Source of the DNA: Lates calcarifer
Lineage: Eukaryota; Chordata; Actinopteri; Centropomidae
Reading direction: 5' to 3'
Assembly: GCF_001640805.2 (NCBI RefSeq)
Contig: NC_066847.1
Span: 26,741,504-26,805,503, forward strand
DNA length: 64,000 nucleotides
The translations under genes and the position numbers were made by a program. Shown here piece after piece: positions 54,001-64,000 of this stretch; position 1 is the stretch's first letter, and each line of letters starts with the position of its first letter. Below the pieces are notes generated by a model that saw only the letters and a program-made list of their open reading frames with translations, made no database searches and was not told the origin of the DNA.

Positions 54001-56326
54001 TATTAAGCCACACTTGCTGATACTTCAAGTAATCCAGTCTTGCAAATGTGGTAGAACAACCACAGTAATGAGTAACTATACTGGACAGATGGGAACATAT
54101 GTTTCAACACTGGGTAGTAAGTCATTTCTTGTGTCTGTGTGTGTTACAGATGATTTGTGTCACATTACATTGTGTGAACACCTTCCTGAAGCACCCAAGC
54201 TTAAGGACCTGAGGCAAGTGGAAAAGCCTCAAGGGGGAAAAGGGACTGTTCTACAACAGTGTCTCACTCATTCATATATTCACTGAAAAAACAAAGAAAA
54301 TGTCTGCCACTGCTGCAATAAACATTAAAATTAAACTAATTTTCTGCCTTTTTATGCCCCTGAGCTTTCATTTCAAAAATGCCAAAATGTGCTGCACCAT
54401 ATACTCTGACTTTTCCCTAATTCACAGTACCTAAATAAGACCTGTGTCTAACATGCATCACACGTCACAATGAATAAAAAGTCTTTTTCAAAACATACAG
54501 GCCATTGTTGTGTGATCTCAGTAGGTGTTTAATGGAACCCATTGCTGTGCAGCACTCCACTCCTGTGGCAACATCAACCACTAAAACCTCTTCAAAAGCA
54601 AGGAAACAATCCAATTTTACTACACAGCAGTGGTGATGCTGTCTATGGGCAACCCTCCAGCTAAACCTCCGACAGACGGGTCATGACGCAACACAGCAGC
54701 AACTGCTGCGTATCAATGCATTCAGGTGAAACATGTTTTGTAACTCTTCCTCAAACAGACACCTTTCCTTCAACAGCCTGAATCCAAATAAGAGCACACA
54801 CTCAACAGCTCTCAACTGTTTTTTATTTAACTACTGCAATTAAAATGTTTGGCTGATAAGACTGAGAAAATGAATTAAGGAAATCTCATTAGAGGTCTAA
54901 ATAATACACAATGAGGTGAAATATTTAGATTTGAAATTAGGGCCTGAGACTCTAGGGCAGCTTTAATGAGCAAGATAAAAGGAAGGCAGCAGCTGGCAAG
55001 TTAAAAGTCCTGCTACCACATTCAGGCGCACCAGGCAAATGAGCTGTTTTATGTCCAGTGCAGTTTAGGGCAGCAGGATGGCGTGCATAGCAGTGAAGCA
55101 AGTTTGTCCTCTGCTGTTAATACAAGGGTACTACAGAATGTACAGTGGTTAGGTTGTTTTAAGTTCAATTTCAACATGTGCCACAAAACGCTTTAGGTTA
55201 CACTGCCTAGCAATAGTGCCACCAAATCCAAACATATTTAATTGGCTTTAGAACATCAACAGTAACATGGAAAGGAAATTTAGACACTTTGTTGAATGTT
55301 TAAAGTAAGTTGAAAAGGGCCAAATTGAAAACAAGCACCCTTCTTTCAAAGAGAAGAATTTGACTGTAATAGATATTTTCCAGAACAGTAAAATTCATTT
55401 AGAATGAAAGACAGTCCAGAGATCAAGATGTCACTGGTGAACCACTTTGTGCTGCAAGGCAAGTGAGGGAGATGAACATCAGCAATTTACTGTTGTATTT
55501 TTCTTAATACTGAGCTTTCAAAAAAATTGTATAATTCCATTTACATGTTAGTCAAATTATTGCATCCATACAGGTACTAATAAAGTAACACCTTTGATTT
55601 TTTAAAAACCAAGAATGAGTCGAAAGGCTTCACTTAAGACTTGACAAAATTTGTTTTCAAGAGGGTACACGGATACTCTGTGAAGCCTATACTTGAGGAT
55701 ATGTTGGCCTCATTTTTATGAATTCCTAAATGGCGAAATTACTGTAACCTATGGTTTTGAAAAAGAATGCTTGTGATAATGCACACGGCTGATTACTGCC
55801 TCCAGTAAAACACTCTTATTTGTGTTGTATGTAGCAACAGTTGTGTGAAATTGAGGTAAGAGGCATCATCGTAATCATCTCATGTTTGCTCCCTTAACCT
55901 AACCATCAGGGAGGTCCTGCATTTTAAATGAAATGCTCCTGTAGCTTACTAAATGCTAACACCAGCTAACTTAGCTTACAAGCCAGTTATTAGCCGGTCA
56001 ACCATTTGGGAGGTTGTAAACAACAATTTTTACTTATTCTCTTAGTAACGTCATGGGTAAGGTTAGTGGCCATGGTTTAAGTGCAAGAGATCGCTTTATC
56101 TGTCCGCCATGATGATGCTCACATTTAGCTAGCACTCACATCTGTTAACACTTGGGAACCGGTTTCTTTCACAACCGCCGCAGAAATGTAATACGTAACA
56201 TCACAGCACCACAGTAACACTTACCAGTCCCTCAATTTGGATCTGTTTGACAGGAGAGTCCAAAGTGCCGCCCGTAGAAGCCATCCCGGAGGTCGATACT
56301 GAAACAGACTCTTTACGTGAAGCCAT
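5828..56326 (-). CDS. eif3h: Eukaryotic translation initiation factor 3 subunit H (8 coding exons, complete)
   Basis: Eif3h is an MPN-domain subunit of the eIF3 complex, which loads mRNA and initiator tRNA onto the 40S ribosome in the cytoplasm. The CDS joins, in transcript order, 56326-56225, 48732-48576, 26858-26691, 22322-22223, 19415-19266, 11600-11480, 6539-6407 and 5922-5828. These total 1026 nt, giving 341 aa, against 352 in human; the shortfall is mainly the N-terminal Gly/Lys-rich linker. The MPN fold covers about residues 35-165. At residues 106-117 the metal-ligand motif of active MPN+ proteases is degenerate ([12 protein letters not shown]: Gln and Thr replace the two His), as expected for this non-catalytic subunit. 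A helical Gln-rich stretch lies at 258-281, followed by a Pro-rich linker (residues 284-303). The C-terminus is typical of the family ([12 protein letters not shown]). All introns are GT-AG and phases agree. The start is the first ATG after a CpG-rich promoter and matches the family N-terminus MASRKE. Family assignment is certain; the eif3ha/eif3hb paralogue is not. Confidence 0.97.
5923..6406 (-). other. eif3h: eif3h intron 7 (0.5 kb)
   Basis: A short intron with CA-rich (5950-6030) and GT-rich (6367-6386) simple sequence. Nothing else is recognisable. Confidence 0.85.
6407..6539 (-). CDS. eif3h: eif3h coding exon 7
   Basis: 133 nt code residues 267-311 (last codon split), [20 protein letters not shown] to RMDTLLIA. 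The acceptor CCCTCCAG ends a pyrimidine-rich tract of about 500 nt. The donor is GTACGC, a weak match to consensus. Confidence 0.96.
6541..7050 (+). repeat. Purine-rich low-complexity tract
   Basis: About 500 nt dominated by A and G on the plus strand, hence pyrimidine in the eif3h pre-mRNA, directly before the exon 7 acceptor. It includes the G-run GGGGGTGGGGTTGGGGGGGG (6710-6729). Confidence 0.85.
7479..7970 (-). mobile_element. Tc1-like transposon fragment with broken transposase
   Basis: The left end ACAGTGCCAAAAAAGTATTC is a Tc1-type terminus. The minus strand encodes about 100 residues resembling the C-terminal half of a Tc1 transposase, with [35 protein letters not shown] and SLTEPEQF. 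The catalytic DDE set is incomplete and the right terminus was not found. The copy lies in eif3h intron 6, in the gene's orientation. Confidence 0.85.
11480..11600 (-). CDS. eif3h: eif3h coding exon 6
   Basis: 121 nt complete codon 226 and code residues 227-266, [20 protein letters not shown] to [10 protein letters not shown]. The donor is GTAAAG. This is the C-terminal helix by which MPN subunits join the eIF3 helical bundle. Confidence 0.96.
12080..12170 (+). repeat. Possible decayed LINE reverse-transcriptase fragment
   Basis: The frame reading [12 protein letters not shown] resembles the conserved LLKKPTLDP stretch of L2-type reverse transcriptases. The surrounding 11840-12640 may belong to the same decayed copy, but the match is very short. 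Confidence 0.2.
14505..14539 (+). repeat. GT microsatellite
   Basis: About 17 GT units with one GC interruption. Confidence 0.95.
15084..15110 (+). repeat. tRNA-derived SINE head fragment
   Basis: GGCAGCTGTGGCTCGGGAGG resembles the A-box head of a fish tRNA-derived SINE. The B box and tail are not recognisable, so this is a truncated or chance match. Confidence 0.3.
18211..18686. mobile_element. Non-autonomous DNA transposon-like repeat
   Basis: The ends form an imperfect inverted pair: CTTTTCCACCAAAGCAG on the left and the reverse complement of TTTTGCAGTGGAAAAG on the right. The body resembles repeats common in fish genomes. No clear target duplication was found, so the superfamily is open. 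Confidence 0.5.
19266..19415 (-). CDS. eif3h: eif3h coding exon 5
   Basis: 150 nt code residues 176-226 (split codons), [20 protein letters not shown] to [10 protein letters not shown]. The acceptor is CACTCCAG. The donor is GTCAGA, weaker than the consensus, but the frame and the protein alignment both require it. Confidence 0.95.
20311..20354 (+). repeat. CT-rich microsatellite
   Basis: CT dinucleotides with a C6 interruption. Confidence 0.9.
21930..22060. promoter_or_regulatory. Candidate conserved non-coding element
   Basis: It contains the octamer-like TATTTGCATCC and CATTAAATAAG in non-repetitive sequence. The call rests on appearance only. Confidence 0.2.
22223..22322 (-). CDS. eif3h: eif3h coding exon 4
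   Basis: 100 nt code residues 143-176 (split codons), [20 protein letters not shown] to KDFTPEG. The donor is GTGAGT. Thr173-Pro stands where human EIF3H has a Ser-Pro. Confidence 0.96.
22620..22690. repeat. Dispersed repeat-like sequence
   Basis: GGGTTCAGTGCCTTGCTCAG followed by GGGCACCTTA matches a phrase seen very often in teleost retroposons. Only this fragment is visible. Confidence 0.4.
24540..24720. promoter_or_regulatory. Candidate conserved non-coding element
   Basis: Repeat-free intronic sequence with a TCF-like CTTTGATCC and TTATTGATTGACATT. The call rests on appearance only. Confidence 0.2.
25144..25184 (+). repeat. GT-TA-CA compound repeat, self-complementary
   Basis: GT units pass into TA units and then CACACA, so the ends can pair across the TA core as a long hairpin. 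Confidence 0.9.
26691..26858 (-). CDS. eif3h: eif3h coding exon 3 (MPN core)
   Basis: 168 nt code residues 87-143 (split codons at both ends), from [20 protein letters not shown] to [11 protein letters not shown]. The exon carries the degenerate metal-site region [12 protein letters not shown]. The acceptor CCTCTAG follows a pyrimidine-rich tract; the donor is GTGAGT. Confidence 0.97.
27540..27730 (+). repeat. Purine-rich low-complexity tract
   Basis: GGA/GAAA-rich sequence about 700 nt upstream (in transcript sense) of eif3h exon 3. Confidence 0.75.
28059..28162 (+). repeat. Long CA microsatellite with ATGC lead
   Basis: A short ATGC repeat leads into about 38 pure CA units (28084-28160). 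It is the longest simple repeat in the window and probably polymorphic. Confidence 0.98.
28594..28618 (+). repeat. GT microsatellite
   Basis: About 12 uninterrupted GT units. Confidence 0.95.
29516..29600 (+). mobile_element. Probable hAT-like transposon left end
   Basis: TAGGGCTGGGCAATATGG followed by TATCG/TATCA-rich sequence is a common fish transposon terminus, similar to the one at 41419. No matching right end was seen, and the inner part to about 30260 is not recognised. Confidence 0.45.
32609..32645 (+). repeat. GT microsatellite
   Basis: About 15 GT units following a TGTC. Confidence 0.95.
33020..33095 (+). repeat. GT microsatellite
   Basis: About 38 GT units interrupted twice by GCAT. 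Confidence 0.98.
37088..37148 (+). repeat. LINE-like 3' end with TCTA and TTTC simple repeat
   Basis: ATCAATAAAGTCTATCTATC is the usual tail form of fish CR1/L2-type retroposons. It runs into TTTC and TTCC repeats. Confidence 0.45.
38040..38440. promoter_or_regulatory. Candidate conserved non-coding element
   Basis: Repeat-poor intronic sequence with several ATTA/TAAT words (TTCTAATTAGCC, CTTAATTAGTTC) and CTTATCAG. The call rests on appearance only. Confidence 0.2.
40711..40953. mobile_element. Palindromic foldback (MITE-like) element
   Basis: Two arms of about 95-110 nt are reverse complements by eye. For example, the left arm CAGCAGATATTCTGACTTGT (40728-40747) pairs with AAAATGTCTGCTG and TTTGACAAGT on the right, and ACAGGTGTAACTAATAACAT pairs with the right-hand ATTAATGTTGTTACACCTGT. 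The left arm carries a 12-nt insertion. The centre is near 40840. It has no coding capacity. Confidence 0.7.
41419..42226 (+). mobile_element. hAT-like DNA transposon, 808 bp, with BED-finger remnant
   Basis: The left end TAGGGCTGGGTA is matched by its reverse complement TACCCAGCCCTA at the right end. The flanks are an 8-bp duplication with one mismatch, AGCTGGAC (41411-41418) and AACTGGAC (42227-42234), as hAT elements make. Inside, the plus strand reads [20 protein letters not shown] near 41760-41815, then a stop, and KHLNVH in another frame; this is the C-x2-C...H-x3-H pattern of a BED zinc finger. A GT repeat (41663-41715) sits within. It is a deleted derivative of a once autonomous copy. 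Confidence 0.75.
43383..43440 (+). repeat. LINE-like 3' tail
   Basis: AATAG pentamer repeats followed by GCTTTATTGTCATTGTACAG and ACAATGAAATTG are typical of the short 3' ends of teleost non-LTR retroposons. Confidence 0.5.
43590..43860 (+). repeat. Purine-rich low-complexity tract
   Basis: Mostly GGA/GAAA words on the plus strand. There is no coding signal. Confidence 0.75.
44934..45005 (+). repeat. Compound GT/CG/TA repeat
   Basis: GT units, a GCGCGCG core and a self-complementary TATATATTAATATATA in the middle. The alternating purine-pyrimidine run could form Z-DNA or a cruciform. Confidence 0.95.
45532..45579 (+). repeat. CA repeat followed by poly(A)
   Basis: CA units interrupted by AA, then a 17-A run. 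Confidence 0.9.
48576..48732 (-). CDS. eif3h: eif3h coding exon 2 (start of MPN domain)
   Basis: 157 nt code residues 35 to 87 (split codon), beginning [15 protein letters not shown] and ending EDDADFDE. The acceptor is TTTCACAG and the donor GTAGCT. The stretch [21 protein letters not shown] is the conserved first half of the MPN domain. Confidence 0.97.
49980..50300. repeat. AT-rich dispersed repeat-like sequence
   Basis: The end part, GATACATCGGCCAGCTGATT, and the words CTGATACTGA and TATCAGCCAA recall dispersed fish repeats of the 'TATCGGCCGATA' kind. It is decayed. Confidence 0.3.
50500..50530 (+). repeat. Interspersed repeat tail
   Basis: The phrase ACAGGTGTACCTAATAAAGT is the end of a widespread fish interspersed repeat. 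The body is not preserved here. Confidence 0.4.
51435..51468 (+). repeat. CA/TA compound microsatellite
   Basis: ACACACAT units repeated in tandem. A second CA tract lies at 51568-51584. Confidence 0.85.
51630..52029 (+). repeat. Purine-rich tract with GGGGT repeat
   Basis: Purine-rich sequence contains a G cluster at 51779-51803. It ends in five consecutive G runs separated by single T (52004-52028), a strong G-quadruplex motif. Confidence 0.9.
54820..55050. promoter_or_regulatory. Candidate conserved non-coding element
   Basis: Non-repetitive sequence with GCAATTAAAATG, GAATTAAGG and CTTTAATGAG words about 1.3 kb downstream of the eif3h start. The call rests on appearance only. Confidence 0.2.
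56225..56326 (-). CDS. eif3h: eif3h coding exon 1
   Basis: This exon holds residues 1-34, starting [14 protein letters not shown] and ending QIQIEGL, and closes in phase 0 before a GTAAGT donor. A second in-frame Met lies at residue 15, but the first ATG fits the vertebrate family start. Confidence 0.95.
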
Positions 56327-56430
56327 CTAACACCACCACACGCGGGTAAAGGAAGGAGAGTTTTCACTGACGGACGTTTCCGGTAACGACGCGTCCGTTT
56401 TCCTGTCCGTGTAGAAACGAGGGCTAAGGG
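56327..56430 (-). promoter_or_regulatory. eif3h: eif3h promoter and 5' UTR with possible TOP start
   Basis: The sequence before the ATG is locally CpG-rich compared with the surrounding AT-rich DNA. On the minus strand it carries an ETS-type site ACCGGAAAC (56384-56376), then a run of 13 pyrimidines CTCTCCTTCCTTT (56360-56348) preceded by A. If transcription starts at 56360, the mRNA would have a TOP-type leader of only 34 nt. Human EIF3H is counted among TOP mRNAs. The start site itself is inferred. Confidence 0.5.
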
Positions 56431-56704
56431 AGTCTCTAGTTTGGAGTTAAATTTTATTAATTGGGCCGATAGCACCGTAACACGAGTGATCAATACTTCA
56501 ATTCGTTTGAAACACTAAGCTGCAAATGGAAACAAAAATCTGTAATTAAACACTCATCTATTCCCACTCTGCGGCTCTGTAGAATTAATGATGAACCACT
56601 GGAAGAACAGAACTCCTTTTTTTTTCAATAAATCATTACATTCATATATTGACTTATAAAGATCATTGTTTAAAAATGACACCATAAATAATTTAATATC
56701 CAGT

Positions 56705-57484
56705 TACCAAGTACTTAAAACACTTTATTTCAAATCTTTACAGATGTATCACAACTAGAAGTTACCAGAAGACTAAAAAGGTGGGATACAGAACTTAACT
56801 GTAACAAGTACATTACCTAGTTACATAATGCAAAAGGGTGAATAAGCATAAACGTAAAAAGGTACAAATTAAAAAAATTACATAAAACTTAATTGATAAA
56901 CTGCCTGAATTATACATCTGAAACATGATATTTAATGCCAGGTAAGATTTACCAATTTTTGACAGATTAACCTTTCTATTTATCATGAAAGAACAAGTGC
57001 AACAAGGAGACGGTAGGAGAGGTTACACTTCTGAGCAATAAAACAGTACCTTTCCAGAACATGTAAAGAGTCAATATGGGATTCCATGTGAAAATACAGG
57101 GCTCTTTCGCTAAAATCTGCAATATTTCTGGTGTGATAGGGGCAATGGTACAAAACTTATGGAATGAGCAATGGAAATTTAACTTACAAAACATAATGAA
57201 GCAAAGCTTACAAATTGGTGACTAAAAAAGGTTGCTTTATAAATATAATTGTTAAACATTCTTCCTAACTCCGTTTGAACCAAATGAATACTGCATGATT
57301 CCATCTGTAGTACAGTAAAATCCTTTTTTTTTTTAAAAGATTCCAACCCATTCCAAATTACTCCCACCCCTTCCCCAGAAACAAAATGGGCTGACAGGAA
57401 AACACAAAATAAAAAGGCAAAAAACTTGAGTAATTAAAAAAGTATGTCTGTTGTAAGCAGAGTGTTTGTCTGTTCTTCCTATAT
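56705..57484 (-). other. rad21: rad21 3' untranslated region
   Basis: About 770 nt of AT-rich 3' UTR reach to the AATAAA at 56729-56724. A 12-nt T run at 57323-57334 is A-rich in the transcript. The end point is inferred. Confidence 0.6.
56724..56729 (-). terminator. rad21: rad21 poly(A) signal AATAAA
   Basis: A canonical AATAAA (plus strand TTTATT) about 755 nt after the rad21 stop and only about 400 nt before the eif3h start codon. It is the best candidate for the rad21 transcript end. Confidence 0.6.
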
Positions 57485-62642
<5,158 letters not shown>

Positions 62643-63600
62643 CTGGAAAACATAATTGATTAGTTTATGTGTAGGGAGAAACCCAGATTAGACTAATGTA
62701 GAGAGGCTGGGACAGAAAAACAAAAAAACAAAATGCAAGGCATGAACCAGAAGCACAGGTTCATCCACTAAAAATGTCTGAGAAACAATCCTGTTTTAAA
62801 TCACCTTCAGCAGAACTAGCCTCAATATCTCTGATAATTTGCTACATGATATTTATACAGTGAAGCATGACTGCCGCACAGAAGTAATACTTCGTTATCA
62901 ATCACGACCTTTTTTATTGTACGTTGTGAAACAGACTTGACATTAGTCTTAATGGCCACACAAGCCAGAATAAATCTCACAGGTTTACAGATTACACTAT
63001 TTCTATGTAAGGTCGGATCTTTTCTTTCCCCTTTATTTCTTAGCAAGTCAGGCTACATCACTCCGAAGAAGAGACGCGGTGCGCCAGTTTCCCCTCAGAA
63101 TGCAGACTGGTTTCATTTTAGACACCTTCGGTTTTAAGCAACTATTAGCCCAATAATAATGCAACAAAGATGAGGCAAGTTTTCTCTCCAAGAAACTTTT
63201 TAGACAGTAACATAACCTAATAATTACTAATCTCATATCGGTGGCTTATTGGCTAACATATCGCAATCGTCAACCCTGAAATCGATAACGCTCCTTCGCA
63301 GTATTTCTTTTGTCTCTTGTTATGCTTAAATAAATAACTTTACCCATTAGTAGTTGTAAGTCAAATACCAATACAGAGCACTATATTTGGAAATGGAGAT
63401 TTTTCACGTTATCAAAACAAGCGCTGACTTCATTCGAGTTCCGCCTATTTCCCAGCCTGAGAGGCAAACACTGGAAATGCACATGTCTGCCCACTGTAAC
63501 CGAGACTTTTCCCGTACTCTGTTTAAATGAATCAGGAATTCGTAACTAGCACAGACACATACGAATCTATGAATGAAATGTGCGTGGTTATAGATGCACT
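62643..63600 (-). other. Region upstream of rad21, probably its first intron
   Basis: If the non-coding exon ends at the GTAAGT donor at 63603-63598, this is a 0.96 kb 5' UTR intron. I see no coding sequence or clear repeat here. Confidence 0.4.
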
Positions 63601-63603
63601 TAC

Positions 63604-64000
63604 TAAAATGTATTAAGACCGCCAAAGGGTTGGTCAACGCCATTAAATAGTCGGCGCCATCAAGTGGGTCAACTAAATTAGCCGCCAGCTAACTACAAAG
63701 GTGCAATGAAATCGTATGCTGAGCGTGTAAAGCAGAGGTATTTATGCCTAATTTACTTCCGTACTGTAAAATTGTAACGTTTCTAAAACGACAGACATTA
63801 CTGCAGTTCGTCCACGTAAAGAAAGTAAAGCACACTGTAGCAAGGCGCTCGTCAAAACCTGCTCATACTTTTTTCCCTCTGCCAGCATAACTGTATCGCT
63901 AGCTGGTTGCTAACGGCTCCTTGTAACGTGAAGGCCGCAGCAAATAAACACAAACGTGCATGCTTATTTCGTCCCGTACATTAAACAAAGCGATGCGTGA
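63604..64000 (-). promoter_or_regulatory. rad21: Probable rad21 promoter and non-coding exon 1
   Basis: On the minus strand this stretch has two YY1-like ATGGCG motifs (63660-63655 and 63643-63638), followed by a good GTAAGT donor (63603-63598). It is richer in CpG than the intergenic DNA on the left side of the window. Such motifs are common around housekeeping start sites. The exon 1 limits are not proven. Confidence 0.4.

Larger units (their letters stand above)
48733..56224 (-). other. eif3h: eif3h intron 1 (7.5 kb)
   Basis: I found no gene within this intron. It holds a purine-rich tract with G-runs (51630-52029), CA-rich repeats near 51435, AT-rich repeat-like DNA (49980-50300), a LINE-like tail (50500-50530) and a stretch at 54820-55050 that looks like a conserved non-coding element. 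The open frames here are chance or low complexity. Confidence 0.8.

Noticed and set aside
56241..56284. Start of eif3h at the second in-frame Met (residue 15)
   Set aside because: The first ATG gives the MASRKE N-terminus shared by vertebrate eIF3h proteins.
63404..63643. 79-codon minus-strand frame upstream of rad21
   Set aside because: It starts at an ATGGCG likely to be a YY1 site and crosses a good splice donor. There is no family resemblance.

Overview
The window is nuclear DNA of a ray-finned (teleost) fish. Two spliced protein-coding genes, both on the minus strand, can be rebuilt exon by exon: rad21 (cohesin kleisin) and eif3h (subunit h of translation initiation factor 3). Interspersed repeats of fish type (Tc1-like and hAT-like DNA transposons, foldback elements, LINE-like tails) and abundant GT/CA microsatellites support a teleost, probably not zebrafish. 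The species and the a/b paralogue status after the teleost genome duplication cannot be decided from the sequence alone.

Layout. Positions 1-5600 lie downstream of eif3h and hold no recognisable gene; they contain a decayed Tc1-like copy, a perfect 17-bp hairpin and two stretches that look like conserved non-coding elements. Positions 5600-56360 are eif3h: 8 coding exons, 1026 nt including the stop, 341 aa, spread over about 50 kb with introns of 0.5 to 21.7 kb. A gap of only about 350 bp separates the eif3h start from the rad21 poly(A) signal at 56724. Positions 56.7-62.6 kb are compact rad21: 13 coding exons, 1908 nt including the stop, 635 aa. Positions 62.6-64 kb hold the rad21 5' leader and probable promoter.

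All exon junctions keep frame with GT/AG splice sites, and both proteins are intact. The order eif3h-rad21 on one strand matches human 8q23-q24, except that UTP23, which lies between them in mammals, is absent from the gap. The two genes do not share a pathway: Eif3h acts in cytoplasmic translation initiation, and Rad21 in nuclear cohesin rings (sister-chromatid cohesion, loop formation). Their closeness is old synteny.

No CRISPR array, operon, virus, toxin gene or clearly new system was seen. The most notable items are a possible 5'TOP start at eif3h, the missing UTP23, an 808-bp hAT-like element with BED-finger remains, a palindromic foldback element, long pyrimidine tracts upstream of eif3h exons, G-quadruplex runs, and retained separase and caspase cleavage sites in Rad21.
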